A stretch of 64,000 nucleotides of DNA from RGIG8497 sp045593265 (lineage in GTDB: Bacteria > Bacillota > Clostridia > RGIG6154): contig JAZNWH010000129.1 in NCBI GenBank assembly GCA_045593265.1, forward strand, positions 1-64,000. Reading direction: 5' to 3'. Shown one piece after another: positions 24,801-33,988 of this stretch. A model generated the notes under the pieces. The model ran no database searches, was not told the DNA's origin, and saw only the letters and a list, made by a program, of their open reading frames with translations. The first letter of the stretch is position 1; every line of letters starts with the position of its first letter. Position numbers and translations under genes: made by a program.

Positions 24801-25493
24801 TTAATCTCTTCTGTTATTCGCAAGTGAAAGAAGTCTTAAAAGGTTACCTATAGCTGTTGCCGCAGCTGCAACATAAGTAAGTGCCGCTGCTTTTAAAACC
24901 TTTGATGCACCTTTTGTTTCATCTTCATCTAGTATATAATTTGATTCAAGTATTTTAATTGCTCTTCTGCTGGCATTAAATTCAACAGGAAGTGTTACAA
25001 TCTGAAATGCAACTACTGCTGTAAAAAGAATTATACCTATTTCGATTAAAATATTATTTGAAAAAACAATTCCAAGAAGAGCAAGTGGGAATGCCGCCTG
25101 AGAGCCGATATTAGCTACAGGAAGCACAAAATTTCTTAATTTGATAGGTAAATATCCCACATTATGCTGTATTGCGTGCCCCGCTTCATGTGCTGCCACA
25201 CCTATCGCAGCAACAGATGAGCTTGAATAAACAGAATCTGACAGACGAAGAGTATTGCTTCTCGGGTCAAAATGGTCGGTTAAATTACCTGCCACTCTTT
25301 CAACTTTAACATTGTGTACCCCGTTTTTACGCAAAATATTTTCAGCTATAGCAGAGGCACTTTCGCCCCTTCTTGACATTACCTTTGAATATTTTCCAAA
25401 GGTTGAAGAAACCTTCATTTGTGCAAACATTGCGAGAATTATTGCAGGAAGCACAAATATTATATATGATGAATAGTATCCGCCGAAATACAT
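24801..25493 (-). CDS. Zinc metallopeptidase, YugP family
   Basis: Membrane-associated neutral zinc metallopeptidase of unknown substrate. The zinc site HEAGHAIQH is present with a downstream Glu in PVEFNASRRA. Hydrophobic segments lie at the N-terminus, at about 125-160 and near the C-terminus. Length 230 matches the family. It is consistently found between fmt and rsmB in Clostridia, as here. Confidence 0.92.
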   Translation of the reverse strand: MYFGGYYSSYIIFVLPAIILAMFAQMKVSSTFGKYSKVMSRRGESASAIAENILRKNGVHNVKVERVAGNLTDHFDPRSNTLRLSDSVYSSSSVAAIGVAAHEAGHAIQHNVGYLPIKLRNFVLPVANIGSQAAFPLALLGIVFSNNILIEIGIILFTAVVAFQIVTLPVEFNASRRAIKILESNYILDEDETKGASKVLKAAALTYVAAAATAIGNLLRLLSLANNRRD

Positions 25494-25514
25494 AAATTTC
25501 TTCCTTCCTAAAAT

Positions 25515-26450
25515 TTATTTTAATACTGTTCCTTTACTTATAGTATTACCCTTAATATACTCATTTATTTCAAGTCGTTTTTTGCCCTCGGGCTGTAAAG
25601 ATTTTACTGAAAGCATTACCCCATCACCACAGGCTATTTTAAAGCATTTATCCACATCACACACCGTTCCTGGTGCATATTGAGTCTTTAAATCTGTTTC
25701 TGCTTCAAATATTTTAAGAATTTTTCCGTTGACTGTTGTTTTTGCACCTGGTGAAGGGTTAAGTCCTCTTATTAAATTTCGTATACTTTCCGCATCTTTA
25801 TTCCAGTCAATATAACTCATTTCCTTTGTTATAGGTGATGCGTAAGTCATTTCATCGTGGTTTTGAGGTGTTCTTGTTATTTTACCTTCAAAAATTAAAT
25901 CAAGTGCTTCTGATAATGCCGAAGCACCACATACAGACGCTTTGTCAAATAAAGTTCCTGTTGTTTCGTCGTCAGCAATTTCTATTTCCTGTGTTAAAAG
26001 CATATCTCCTGTATCAAGACCATTATCCATCTGCATTATTGTAACGCCTGTCTTTTTTTCTCCATTAATTATACACCACTGCAAAGGTGCTGCTCCTCTG
26101 TATTTTGGAAGAAGAGATGCGTGCACATTGATGCATCCGAATTTTGGATAATCTATAATATAAGGGGGAAGAATTCTTCCGTAAGCAATTACAATAATTA
26201 TTTCAGGATTTTTTTCTTTGAGTACATCAAGAAAAGCTCCGTCTTTTAAGGTTTCAGGCTGAAATACATCAAAACCTCGTGTCAAAGCAAATTCCTTAAC
26301 AGGAGGAGGTGCAAGTTCATAGCCTCTTCCCTTTTTTCTGTCAGGCTGTGTAACAACCCCCACTATTTCACAATCTTCTCTTTTTGAGAGCATATCAAGA
26401 CAAGGAACAGCTATATCGGGAGTGCCCATAAACATTACTCTTTTTTTCAT
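25515..26450 (-). CDS. fmt: Methionyl-tRNA formyltransferase
   Basis: Formylates initiator Met-tRNA. FMGTPDIAVPCL opens the N-terminal domain, and the catalytic region NVHASLLPKYRGAAPLQW includes the Asn and His, with the Asp in MDNGLDTGDML. A C-terminal OB-like domain follows. Length 311 is normal. It overlaps def by four bases, the usual coupled pair. Confidence 0.97.
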   Translation of the reverse strand: MKKRVMFMGTPDIAVPCLDMLSKREDCEIVGVVTQPDRKKGRGYELAPPPVKEFALTRGFDVFQPETLKDGAFLDVLKEKNPEIIIVIAYGRILPPYIIDYPKFGCINVHASLLPKYRGAAPLQWCIINGEKKTGVTIMQMDNGLDTGDMLLTQEIEIADDETTGTLFDKASVCGASALSEALDLIFEGKITRTPQNHDEMTYASPITKEMSYIDWNKDAESIRNLIRGLNPSPGAKTTVNGKILKIFEAETDLKTQYAPGTVCDVDKCFKIACGDGVMLSVKSLQPEGKKRLEINEYIKGNTISKGTVLK

Positions 26451-26905
26451 TCTGCCTCATAATCCTTAATAATTTTTTCATCAAACAAATGGCCATCAAG
26501 ATGGTCATTTTCATGGCATACAGCTCTTGCTGCAAGCTTTGAAACTACCTTTGTAAATTCGTTTCCGTTTCTGTCAAAAGCCTTAAATTTTACAATTGCA
26601 GGTCTTTCAACATAACCGAAAAAGTCAGGAATTGACAAGCAACCCTCTTGAGTTATTGATTTACCTTTAGTTTCAAGAATTTCAGGATTAACACATTCAA
26701 TCAATCCTGTTTCTTCAGTATCTATTATGAATACTCTTTTTAAAATTCCTACCTGAGGTGCAGCAAGACCTACACCGTTTGCAACCTTTAAGGTTTCCTG
26801 CATATCATCAAGAAGAACTGCCAGCTTTTCATCGAAAGCAGTTACCTCTCTGCATTTTTTAGAGAGAACCTCGTCTCCCTTTTTTACTATATTTCTTACT
26901 GCCAT
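26447..26905 (-). CDS. def: Peptide deformylase
   Basis: Removes the formyl group from nascent proteins. Motifs 1 to 3 are GVGLAAPQVG, EGCLSIPDF and the metal site, which here reads HENDHLDGHLF instead of the usual HExDHLxG with a following free residue; the HExxH core is intact. I chose the ATG at 26905 because AAAGGAAAT precedes it and the protein then begins MAVRNIVKKGD. An upstream in-frame ATG at 26941 would add twelve unconserved residues. Length is 152. Confidence 0.96.
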   Translation of the reverse strand: MAVRNIVKKGDEVLSKKCREVTAFDEKLAVLLDDMQETLKVANGVGLAAPQVGILKRVFIIDTEETGLIECVNPEILETKGKSITQEGCLSIPDFFGYVERPAIVKFKAFDRNGNEFTKVVSKLAARAVCHENDHLDGHLFDEKIIKDYEAE

Positions 26906-26930
26906 TTTATTTCCTTTCTGTTGTTTTTTT

Positions 26931-29174
26931 CTACAACACACTGTTTGGGTTAATATCCAGCGTAATTGTTATATCTTCATCTGTTTTTTTGGCATTTAAT
27001 ACCGATTCTCTTAAAACAGATCTTACTTTCTCATCACTTTTACATTTTAAAAGAAGTCGCCATCTGTATCTTCCACTGATTTTTGAAATAGGTGCAGGAT
27101 TAGGTCCTGCAAAAGAAAAATATATATTTTCTGCCGAAAGCATCTCTTTTATCTTATCAAAAATCAAATAAATCATTTCACGGACATTTCTTACATTTTC
27201 CCCCGAAACAATTATATTTATAATATCGCTGAAAGGAGGATACTGAATTTTCTTTCTTACAGCTATTTCATTTTTATAAAATTCTCCGTAATCCTGATTT
27301 TTGGAGCAGGTTATTATTCTATGTTGAGGACTGTAGGTTTGCACTACTGCTCTACCCTGTTTTTTACCTCTTCCCGCTCTTCCGCAAACCTGAGTTATCA
27401 GCTGAAATGTTTTTTCGCCTGCCTGATAATCGTCTGAATAAAGCATCATATCAGCGGCAAGAACTCCTACCAGGGAAACATTGGGGAAATCAAGCCCTTT
27501 GGTTATCATCTGAGTTCCTACAAGAATATCAATCTTCTCATTTTCAAATTTTTCAAGTATTTTCTGATGGGACATTTTCCCTCTTGTGGTATCAACATCC
27601 ATACGTATAGTGGTTGCCTGAGGGAAAAGATTTTTTATTTCTTCCTCCACTTTTTCTGTCCCTACACCAAACTGCTTTATAAATTTACTGTTACAGGAGG
27701 GACACGTAGTATAATTTTTTATTGTATAACCACAATAATGACAAACTAAATTATTGTCATATTTATGGTAAGTGAGTGCTATGTTACAGTCAGGGCACTT
27801 TGCCGCATAACCACAGGCACGACAGGAAACAAAAGTAGCAAAACCTCGTCTGTTGAGAAAAAGAATGGTTTGCTCCTTATTTTTCAGGTTCTTTTCAATC
27901 TCATCCTGAAGACGAAAACTGAAAAAGGAACGGTTGCCCTTGCTTAATTCAAGACGCATATCCACCACATCAACCTCAGGCAGATTTACGCTGTTATATC
28001 TGTTTTTCATCTGCTTCAGCGTATATTCTCCGCTTAAAGCTTTATAGGCACTGTTAACTGATGGAGTAGCAGAAGCAAGCATTAAAACTGCGTTATTTTT
28101 TCTGCATATAAATTCTGCCGCTTCACGGGCATCATAACGTGGACTCATATCTGATTTGTAGGATGATTCGTGCTCTTCATCAACCACAATGATACCGATA
28201 TTATCAATAGGTGTAAATACAGCTGACCTTGCCCCTACAACCACATCAATTTCATTTCTGTTTATTTTATCCCAGGCATCAAACCTCTCACCCATGGAAA
28301 GTCCACTATGAAAAATAGCCACTCTTTCACCGAAACGTGAAAGAAAACGCTGAGACATCTGTGGTGTAAGAGAAATTTCAGGCACAAGAATTATAGCTCT
28401 TTTACCCATATTTATTGCTTCTCTTACAGCTTGTAAGTACACCTCAGTTTTACCACTACCTGTAACACCACGAAGTAATATCCCCTCATAACGGTTATCT
28501 TTCATTGCCGAAACTGTATAGTCTATTACTTCCTTTTGTTCAGGTGTAGGCTTTAAATCTTCTCTCTTTTCGTATATTTTTTCTTTAAAAGGATTGCGTT
28601 CTACTGCTTCGGATTCGATTTTAAGAAACCCCTTTTTTTCAAGAGCTTTAAGTGTTGCTGAAGTAGTTTGTGCCATCTCAGCAAGATATACCACAGGTAT
28701 CTTTTTTACCTGACTTAATATATCCATAACTCTCGCCTGAGCAGGTGCCTTCACTTCAAGAGCAGACATTTGAGAATCAAAGGTTTCTTCGTCGGCAGAA
28801 AAATACGCAAAATTAATTTTCTTGTTTCCAACCCCCTCGTAAACACCGTTCTTTGAAGACATAGCCCCCGGTGGTAAAATAACACGCAGACAGTCATAAT
28901 AGGTGCAGACATATTTTTCTCTGAGCCAGTTTAATAAAGCTATTCTCTTTTCATCAATAATCTTTCCCTTAACAGAATCTACAGTCTTTAATTTATCTGT
29001 ATATTCTGCATCACCTGTTGCGATAACTACACCATCAGTAAGCTTATTGCCTTTACCGAAAGGGACCTTAACATGGTCCCCGACACACGAACCGTTTGCA
29101 ATATAATCAAAACATCGGTCTACCTGTCTTGATGGATTATTTATTATTACTTTTACGCATTTACTAACGCTCAT
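26931..29174 (-). CDS. priA: Primosomal protein N' (PriA helicase)
   Basis: Restarts stalled replication forks. The N-terminal 3'-end-binding domain precedes a helicase core with Walker A GVTGSGKTEVY, DEEH box and GRAGRG. The zinc-binding insert has paired cysteines (CRACGYAAKCPDC, CHYCGY, CPSC). Length 747 is normal. In many Firmicutes coaBC lies between rpoZ and priA; here the two are adjacent. Confidence 0.97.
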   Translation of the reverse strand: MSVSKCVKVIINNPSRQVDRCFDYIANGSCVGDHVKVPFGKGNKLTDGVVIATGDAEYTDKLKTVDSVKGKIIDEKRIALLNWLREKYVCTYYDCLRVILPPGAMSSKNGVYEGVGNKKINFAYFSADEETFDSQMSALEVKAPAQARVMDILSQVKKIPVVYLAEMAQTTSATLKALEKKGFLKIESEAVERNPFKEKIYEKREDLKPTPEQKEVIDYTVSAMKDNRYEGILLRGVTGSGKTEVYLQAVREAINMGKRAIILVPEISLTPQMSQRFLSRFGERVAIFHSGLSMGERFDAWDKINRNEIDVVVGARSAVFTPIDNIGIIVVDEEHESSYKSDMSPRYDAREAAEFICRKNNAVLMLASATPSVNSAYKALSGEYTLKQMKNRYNSVNLPEVDVVDMRLELSKGNRSFFSFRLQDEIEKNLKNKEQTILFLNRRGFATFVSCRACGYAAKCPDCNIALTYHKYDNNLVCHYCGYTIKNYTTCPSCNSKFIKQFGVGTEKVEEEIKNLFPQATTIRMDVDTTRGKMSHQKILEKFENEKIDILVGTQMITKGLDFPNVSLVGVLAADMMLYSDDYQAGEKTFQLITQVCGRAGRGKKQGRAVVQTYSPQHRIITCSKNQDYGEFYKNEIAVRKKIQYPPFSDIINIIVSGENVRNVREMIYLIFDKIKEMLSAENIYFSFAGPNPAPISKISGRYRWRLLLKCKSDEKVRSVLRESVLNAKKTDEDITITLDINPNSVL

Positions 29175-29181
29175 AATTTCC

Positions 29182-29385
29182 TTATTTTTCGTTAATTATA
29201 TCAATTTTTCCCTCTGCAATTTCGTGAACTGCAATAGAAACAGGCTTATCGCATACATCCTTGTAATCTGTATAAATTTCTTCTGTTTCCTCTGAAAGCA
29301 TTCTCGCTCTTTTTGCTACTGCAATAACAAGAGAATATCTGCTTGTTGTCTTTTCTGCTAATGATTGAACTGTTGGGTATAACAT
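29182..29385 (-). CDS. rpoZ: RNA polymerase omega subunit
   Basis: The 67-residue protein begins MLYPTVQSLAEKTTSRYSLV and contains AVAKRARML, the omega signature that latches the beta-prime C-terminus. GAAAGGTAAG is the ribosome binding site. It lies between gmk and priA, as usual. Confidence 0.93.
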   Translation of the reverse strand: MLYPTVQSLAEKTTSRYSLVIAVAKRARMLSEETEEIYTDYKDVCDKPVSIAVHEIAEGKIDIINEK

Positions 29386-29416
29386 ATTTTTCTTACCTTT
29401 CTTTAATTAATTTTAT

Positions 29417-30019
29417 TTAAAATTCCTGTTTGAAATTACATCTTTCAACTCTTGCTTTTTCTGCACTTATAATATTTTTAATATCTGCAGTTGCTTTTTC
29501 AACAGTGTCATTAACAACAAAATAATTGTACTTAATGCTCTGCTGAATTTCCATAATAGCTGTTTGGAGTCTTTCTTCAACAACCTCTTTTGACTCGGTT
29601 CCCCTGCCCTCAAGACGAGAACGAAGCTCATTTAATGACGGTGGAAGCACAAAAATAAATACTCCTTCAGGATACTTGCTTTTAACCTTTAACGCACCCT
29701 GCACCTCTATTTCAAGTATAACATTTTTACCATGTTTTAATGCTTCAAGAACAGGCTCTTTTGGTGTTCCGTAATAATTACCACAGAAACATGCCCATTC
29801 CATAAGCTCATCCTCGGCAATCATATCTTTAAACTTTTCTTCTGTATAGAAATAATAGTTTTCTCCGTGAACTTCTCCATCTCTCGGAGCACGGGTTGTA
29901 GCAGAAACGGAAACTACAGTATCATCACTTTGTTCAAGCAGTGCTTTGCAAAGTGTTCCTTTTCCTACACCCGAAGGGCCTGAAATAACAAGCAATAAGC
30001 CTTTTTTATTTTCTACCAT
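29417..30019 (-). CDS. gmk: Guanylate kinase
   Basis: Phosphorylates GMP to GDP. The P-loop SGPSGVGKGTL, the GMP-binding stretch SATTRAPRDGEVHGENYYF and LEIEVQGALKVK are clear. Length 200 is normal. Start and remA stop overlap in TAATG. Confidence 0.97.
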   Translation of the reverse strand: MVENKKGLLLVISGPSGVGKGTLCKALLEQSDDTVVSVSATTRAPRDGEVHGENYYFYTEEKFKDMIAEDELMEWACFCGNYYGTPKEPVLEALKHGKNVILEIEVQGALKVKSKYPEGVFIFVLPPSLNELRSRLEGRGTESKEVVEERLQTAIMEIQQSIKYNYFVVNDTVEKATADIKNIISAEKARVERCNFKQEF

Positions 30020-30264
30020 TACTCTGCTCCTTTCCCGTCAAGACGTTGTTTTATGGTTTCAGGCATAGTTGCTGACAAAATAACATGTCCGCTGTTAAAA
30101 ATAATTACTGCTCGTGTTCTTCGTCCACAGGTGCCGTCAATTAACTTAAACTGTTCTCTTGCATTTCTTACAAGTCTTTTTATAGGTGCAGATTCAGGTG
30201 TTACTATAGCAATAATTCTATCGGCAGAAACAATGTTTCCAAAGCCTATATTTATCAAATTCAT
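30019..30264 (-). CDS. remA: Extracellular matrix regulatory protein RemA
   Basis: An 81-residue DUF370 protein, a DNA-binding regulator of biofilm matrix and osmoprotection genes in Bacillus subtilis. The pattern INIGFGNIVSADRIIAIV, PESAPIKRLV and GRRTRAVIIFNSGHVILSA is diagnostic. It lies between yicC and gmk, its invariant neighbourhood. Confidence 0.93.
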   Translation of the reverse strand: MNLINIGFGNIVSADRIIAIVTPESAPIKRLVRNAREQFKLIDGTCGRRTRAVIIFNSGHVILSATMPETIKQRLDGKGAE

Positions 30265-30279
30265 ACCTCAATGCCACCT

Positions 30280-31155
30280 TTATTCCAGATTCTGTATCTG
30301 TTCTCTGATTTTTTCTATTTCGGTTTTTGTGTCAACTACCAGTCGGGTTATCTTAAGTTCATTGGATTTCGAGCCTATTGTATTAATTTCCCTGTTCATT
30401 TCCTGTATTATAAAATCAAGTTTCTTTCCTACGGGTCCATCCTCTGAAAGGATTGAATTAACTTCCTGTAGATGACTCTTAAGACGAACAATTTCTTCGT
30501 CTACACAAACCTTATCCGTATAAACAGCAACCTCAGCAACTATACGGTTTTCTTCAACTTCATAATTTTCAAGTACTTCACTGATTTTCTGAAGCAAACG
30601 ATTTCGGTATGCCTCAATATTTTCAGGAACAAGCTGTTCAATTTCTTTAACATTTTCGTTAATAAGGCTTGTTTTTTCAAGCAGGTCGCATTTTAACTTT
30701 TCGCCTTCTGTCGTTCTTGCAAGTGAGTGTGCTTTCATAGCCTCCCTTATAACAGGCTCTAAAACTACCCACACCTCTTCATCATCACGTTCTTCATGCT
30801 CAACAGTTACAACATCACTTGACATAAGTCTTGATGCTGAAATGTCAAACTTAATATCAGCTTCTTCGCAAAATTCACGAAAAGCGTTTATGTATGAATA
30901 AGCAAGGTCTTTATCAATAGTTACCTTTTTACCTGAACTTTCAGCAGTAACAACCGAAATAAACATGTCAATTTTACCACGGGAAGCATATTCTCCGATT
31001 ACTTTTTTAATTCTGTCTTCCGCAAAATTCATAAATCTTGGAAGTCTTATATTCATATCCGCATATCTGTTATTAACAGACTTTACTTCAACACTGATTT
31101 CGCCTATATCGGTTACGCACTGTGCTTTACCGTAACCTGTCATACTTTTAACCAA
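30280..31155 (-). CDS. yicC: YicC-family endoribonuclease
   Basis: The protein starts VKSMTGYGKA and ends with the DUF1732 block TIGSKSNELKITRLVVDTKTEIEKIREQ. In Escherichia coli YicC is an endoribonuclease acting on RyhB. The start is TTG at 31155, with GAGGTG six bases before it. Length 291 is standard. It heads the gmk operon. Confidence 0.93.
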   Translation of the reverse strand: MVKSMTGYGKAQCVTDIGEISVEVKSVNNRYADMNIRLPRFMNFAEDRIKKVIGEYASRGKIDMFISVVTAESSGKKVTIDKDLAYSYINAFREFCEEADIKFDISASRLMSSDVVTVEHEERDDEEVWVVLEPVIREAMKAHSLARTTEGEKLKCDLLEKTSLINENVKEIEQLVPENIEAYRNRLLQKISEVLENYEVEENRIVAEVAVYTDKVCVDEEIVRLKSHLQEVNSILSEDGPVGKKLDFIIQEMNREINTIGSKSNELKITRLVVDTKTEIEKIREQIQNLE

Positions 31156-31221
31156 CGGTTACACCTCTTCTTTTTTATCATAATATATAAGTATACCATA
31201 AAACAACAAAAAAAACAACTT

Positions 31222-32484
31222 TTATTTGATAACATCATCACAAATTGTTATTTCCTTTATAATTCCTCTCAAATCTGTATCGCTTTTAACTTTAACGGTT
31301 ATATAATTAGGAGTAAGACCAACATATCGGCCATCATCGGTAAGCTGTTCAAAAAGAACAGGATATGTTTTTTCTTTATTCTTTTCCACAAACTCATTAT
31401 GCATTTTCTGAGATAAAGTGTTAAGTTCTCTCGTTCTTTCTTCCTTAACTCTTTTTTCAAGCTGTCCATCCATCAACGCAGCTTTTGTGCCCTCTCTAGG
31501 AGAATAAGGAAATACGTGCATATGAGCAAAACCTATTGTTCCGGCAAACAAGACACTTTCTTTATGCTCAGCCTCTGTTTCACCCGGAAAACCGGCAATC
31601 ACATCGGTTGTTATTGCCGCTTCGGGAAAATACTCTTTTATTTTATCAATTTTTTCTTTGTATGTTGCAGTGTCGTAACGTCTGTTCATTCTTTTTAAAA
31701 CACTGTCGCTTCCACTCTGCAAAGACAAATGAAAAGTCGGACATATCTTTCCCGTCTGTTTTAAAACTGACAGGAATTCATCTGTTATTATTACAGGTTC
31801 CAATGAGCCTAACCGTATTCTTTCAATACCACTGACCCTAGACACTTCGCATATAACATCTTTAAGGGTTAAATCGTTATATTTGTATGCAGCAGTTTGT
31901 ATTCCTGTAATTACTATTTCCTTAAATCCATTTCCTGCAAGTCTCTTTGCCTCGCAAATAATTTCATCGAAAGGTCTGCTTCTTACGGGCCCTCTTACAT
32001 ATGGTATTATGCAATAAGAACAAAACCTGTCGCAACCATCTTCAATTTTAATTAAAGCTCTGGTTTTTTCTTCATAGCTATTGAGCTTCATATCAGAGTA
32101 TATGGCATTCTTTAAATCACTTACCCAGTAAATTTTTCTTTCATCTGCCAATTTCAATACCGCATCAGCTATCTTTTCCTTAGCATTATTGCCAAGAATT
32201 ATATCAGCTTTGATTTCTTGAATTTCTTCTTTACTGAGCTTTTGTGCATAACATCCTGCAAGAACAGTAATTGATGAAGGATTTTGTTTCTTTGCTCTTG
32301 AAAGCATCTGGCGTGATTTTTTATCCCCCGTTGCGGTAACAGTACAGGAATTAACCACATACACGTCTGCCTTTTCATCAAAACTGCAGATTGTAAAACC
32401 GTTTTTTTCAAATATTTCTTTCATTGCCTGGGTTTCATATTGATTAACACGACACCCAAGAGTATAAAATGCTGCTTTTTTCAT
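31222..32484 (-). CDS. mtaB: tRNA t6A37 methylthiotransferase MtaB
   Basis: Radical SAM methylthiotransferase that adds methylthio to t6A37 of tRNA-Lys. The UPF0004 domain starts YTLGCRVNQYETQAM, and the radical SAM motif is CDRFCSYCIIPYVRG. A TRAM domain forms the C-terminal 60 residues. The CRVNQYE signature separates it from MiaB, a second copy of which lies at 37.3 kb. Length 420 is normal. Confidence 0.94.
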   Translation of the reverse strand: MKKAAFYTLGCRVNQYETQAMKEIFEKNGFTICSFDEKADVYVVNSCTVTATGDKKSRQMLSRAKKQNPSSITVLAGCYAQKLSKEEIQEIKADIILGNNAKEKIADAVLKLADERKIYWVSDLKNAIYSDMKLNSYEEKTRALIKIEDGCDRFCSYCIIPYVRGPVRSRPFDEIICEAKRLAGNGFKEIVITGIQTAAYKYNDLTLKDVICEVSRVSGIERIRLGSLEPVIITDEFLSVLKQTGKICPTFHLSLQSGSDSVLKRMNRRYDTATYKEKIDKIKEYFPEAAITTDVIAGFPGETEAEHKESVLFAGTIGFAHMHVFPYSPREGTKAALMDGQLEKRVKEERTRELNTLSQKMHNEFVEKNKEKTYPVLFEQLTDDGRYVGLTPNYITVKVKSDTDLRGIIKEITICDDVIK

Positions 32485-32523
32485 AATTTCACCTTAATTT
32501 TTATAGTTATTGTGAATTATTTG

Positions 32524-32552
32524 TTGACTTATTTTAAAAATAGTTGTATTAT
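32524..32552 (+). promoter_or_regulatory. Promoter of the HPr-like gene
   Basis: TTGACT (32524-32529), 17 bases, TATTAT (32547-32552). The ATG at 32594 follows GGAGG. Confidence 0.75.
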
Positions 32553-32593
32553 ATATGTAGTATAAAAAATATATAATACGGAGGTAACTCACA

Positions 32594-32824
32594 ATGAAAA
32601 CATTTAATATTATGCTTCATTCAATCAACGATGTTAAAAGCTTCGTTAATACTGTAAACAGATACGATTTTGATGTTGACCTTACATCAGGCAGATATGT
32701 TGTTGATGCAAAGTCAATTATGGGTATCTTCTCACTTGACTTATCAAAACCAATCAAGGTTGAGGTTTATTCAGACGATGCTGATACTTTCATCAGCGAA
32801 GTAAAAGATTTTATCATTGACTGA
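32594..32824 (+). CDS. HPr-like protein lacking the catalytic histidine
   Basis: A 76-residue protein with the HPr fold pattern, including the region around the regulatory serine (VVDAKSIMGIFSLDLSKPI). The active-site loop that normally contains His15 (HxRPA) reads SINDVKSFV, so it cannot accept phosphate from enzyme I. Ser46 of the canonical protein is retained in KSIMG. It is therefore a regulatory or scaffold paralog rather than a PTS carrier. It has its own consensus promoter and terminator. An HprK-like kinase is encoded at 59 kb, but no link between the two is shown. Confidence 0.8.
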   Translation: MKTFNIMLHSINDVKSFVNTVNRYDFDVDLTSGRYVVDAKSIMGIFSLDLSKPIKVEVYSDDADTFISEVKDFIID

Positions 32825-32834
32825 TTTATCTGGA

Positions 32835-32862
32835 AAAGAAACCTTAATGGTTTCTTTTTCTT
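32835..32862 (+). terminator. Terminator of the HPr-like gene
   Basis: AAAGAAACC pairs with GGTTTCTTT, followed by TTCTTTG. It starts about ten bases after the stop codon. Confidence 0.8.
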
Positions 32863-32880
32863 TGTACATTATAACATGAG

Positions 32881-33284
32881 TGCAAGTCGCAATCGACTTG
32901 CTTCACACCGTTTCAATAAACACATCAGCTTTTGGGGTCAAAGACCACAAAACACTTTGGTTGTGTTTATTATAACATAGGTGCAAGTCGCAATCGACTT
33001 GCTTCACACCGTTTCAATAAACACATCAGCTTTTGGGGTCAAAGGCCCCAAAATACCTTGGTTGTGTTTATTATAACATAGGTGCAAGTCGCAATCGACT
33101 TGCTTCACACCGTTTCAATAAACACATCAGCTTTTGGGGTCAAAGGTCCCAAAATACCTTGGTTGTGTTTATTATAACATAGGTGCAAGTCGCAATCGAC
33201 TTGCTTCACACCGTTTCAATAAACACATCAGCTTTTGGGGTCAAAGGTCCCAAAACACCTTTACTGTGTTTATTATAACACATA
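32881..33284. repeat. Four tandem 101-bp repeats
   Basis: Units begin at 32881, 32982, 33083 and 33184, an exact period of 101. Each contains the hairpin GCAAGTCG/CGACTTGC, then a long stem AATAAACACA/TGTGTTTATT that encloses a third stem TTTTGGG/CCCAAAA. The units differ only in a few bases at 33xxx positions of the third stem (GACCAC, GGCCCC, GGTCCC) and its 3' flank. The repeats fill the 500-base gap between the HPr-like gene and the DUF4364 gene. No ORF is seen in them. Confidence 0.92.
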
Positions 33285-33325
33285 TTTTGTGTTTTGTGTA
33301 GACTAAAATTTATGGAGGCACAAAT

Positions 33326-33901
33326 TTGATAGATTACCAGTTTACTTTTCAGGAGCCTATGGAAATAAAGCTCATTATACTGTATATCGTATACCAGTCA
33401 AAAAGTGTTGCAAAACAGGATGCTGTGGAAAGGACTTTTCTTTGCGATTTTATCGCAGAGCATATCCGTGTCAATTACTTTGATATGCAAATACAGCTTT
33501 CTACCCTTTGCGAGGACGGTCATCTCCGTTCTTTTATGAGTAATCTCAAAGAGAAAATCATGATTACCGAAAAAGGCTCATACGCAATTGAAAGCTTTGC
33601 TACATCCATTCCGCGTTCTGTTCGCGATAAGGTTGACACTATAATTTCAGGCAGTGTTCACGAATATAAAGAGGGGCAGACTGTGTCTGTTGATTATTGG
33701 AAAGAAAACGAAAATCAGCACACTGCAGTTCTGAATATTATGGATAATGAAAAAAATGTTTTCAAGCTCCATGTTTCTCTTCCTGATTCAAAAGATGCAC
33801 AAATTTTAAAATCCAAATTTAAAGAAAAGCCTGAATATTTTTATTCACAAATAATTGCAATGTGCTCGGAGGCTATAGACGAGGGTAAAAAAATACAGTA
33901 A
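33326..33901 (+). CDS. DUF4364 family protein
   Basis: A 191-residue protein of a family widespread in Clostridia, with an N-terminal winged-helix-like part (about 1-85, FQEPMEIKLIILYIVYQ and ITEKGSYAIESF) and a C-terminal mixed alpha/beta domain. The start is TTG at 33326 behind GGAGG. A transcriptional role is plausible from the winged helix but unproven. It lies just downstream of the tandem repeats. Confidence 0.8.
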   Translation: MIDYQFTFQEPMEIKLIILYIVYQSKSVAKQDAVERTFLCDFIAEHIRVNYFDMQIQLSTLCEDGHLRSFMSNLKEKIMITEKGSYAIESFATSIPRSVRDKVDTIISGSVHEYKEGQTVSVDYWKENENQHTAVLNIMDNEKNVFKLHVSLPDSKDAQILKSKFKEKPEYFYSQIIAMCSEAIDEGKKIQ

Positions 33902-33925
33902 AAATGAATAATTTTGCATAAAAAC

Positions 33926-33954
33926 TTGACAAAAATAATATTATGGATTAAAAT
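33926..33954 (+). promoter_or_regulatory. Promoter of the amino-acid ABC transporter operon
   Basis: TTGACA (33926-33931), 17 bases, TAAAAT (33949-33954). The ribosome binding site GGAGG precedes the ATG at 33989. Confidence 0.8.
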
Positions 33955-33988
33955 GAGCTTACATATAAAAATACGGAGGTTTTTTAAA

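Noticed and set aside
32594..32824. Classical PTS phosphocarrier HPr
   Set aside because: The HxRPA active-site loop is absent.
32881..33284. CRISPR array
   Set aside because: The units are 101 bases and repeated over their full length with no unique spacers, and no cas genes are near.
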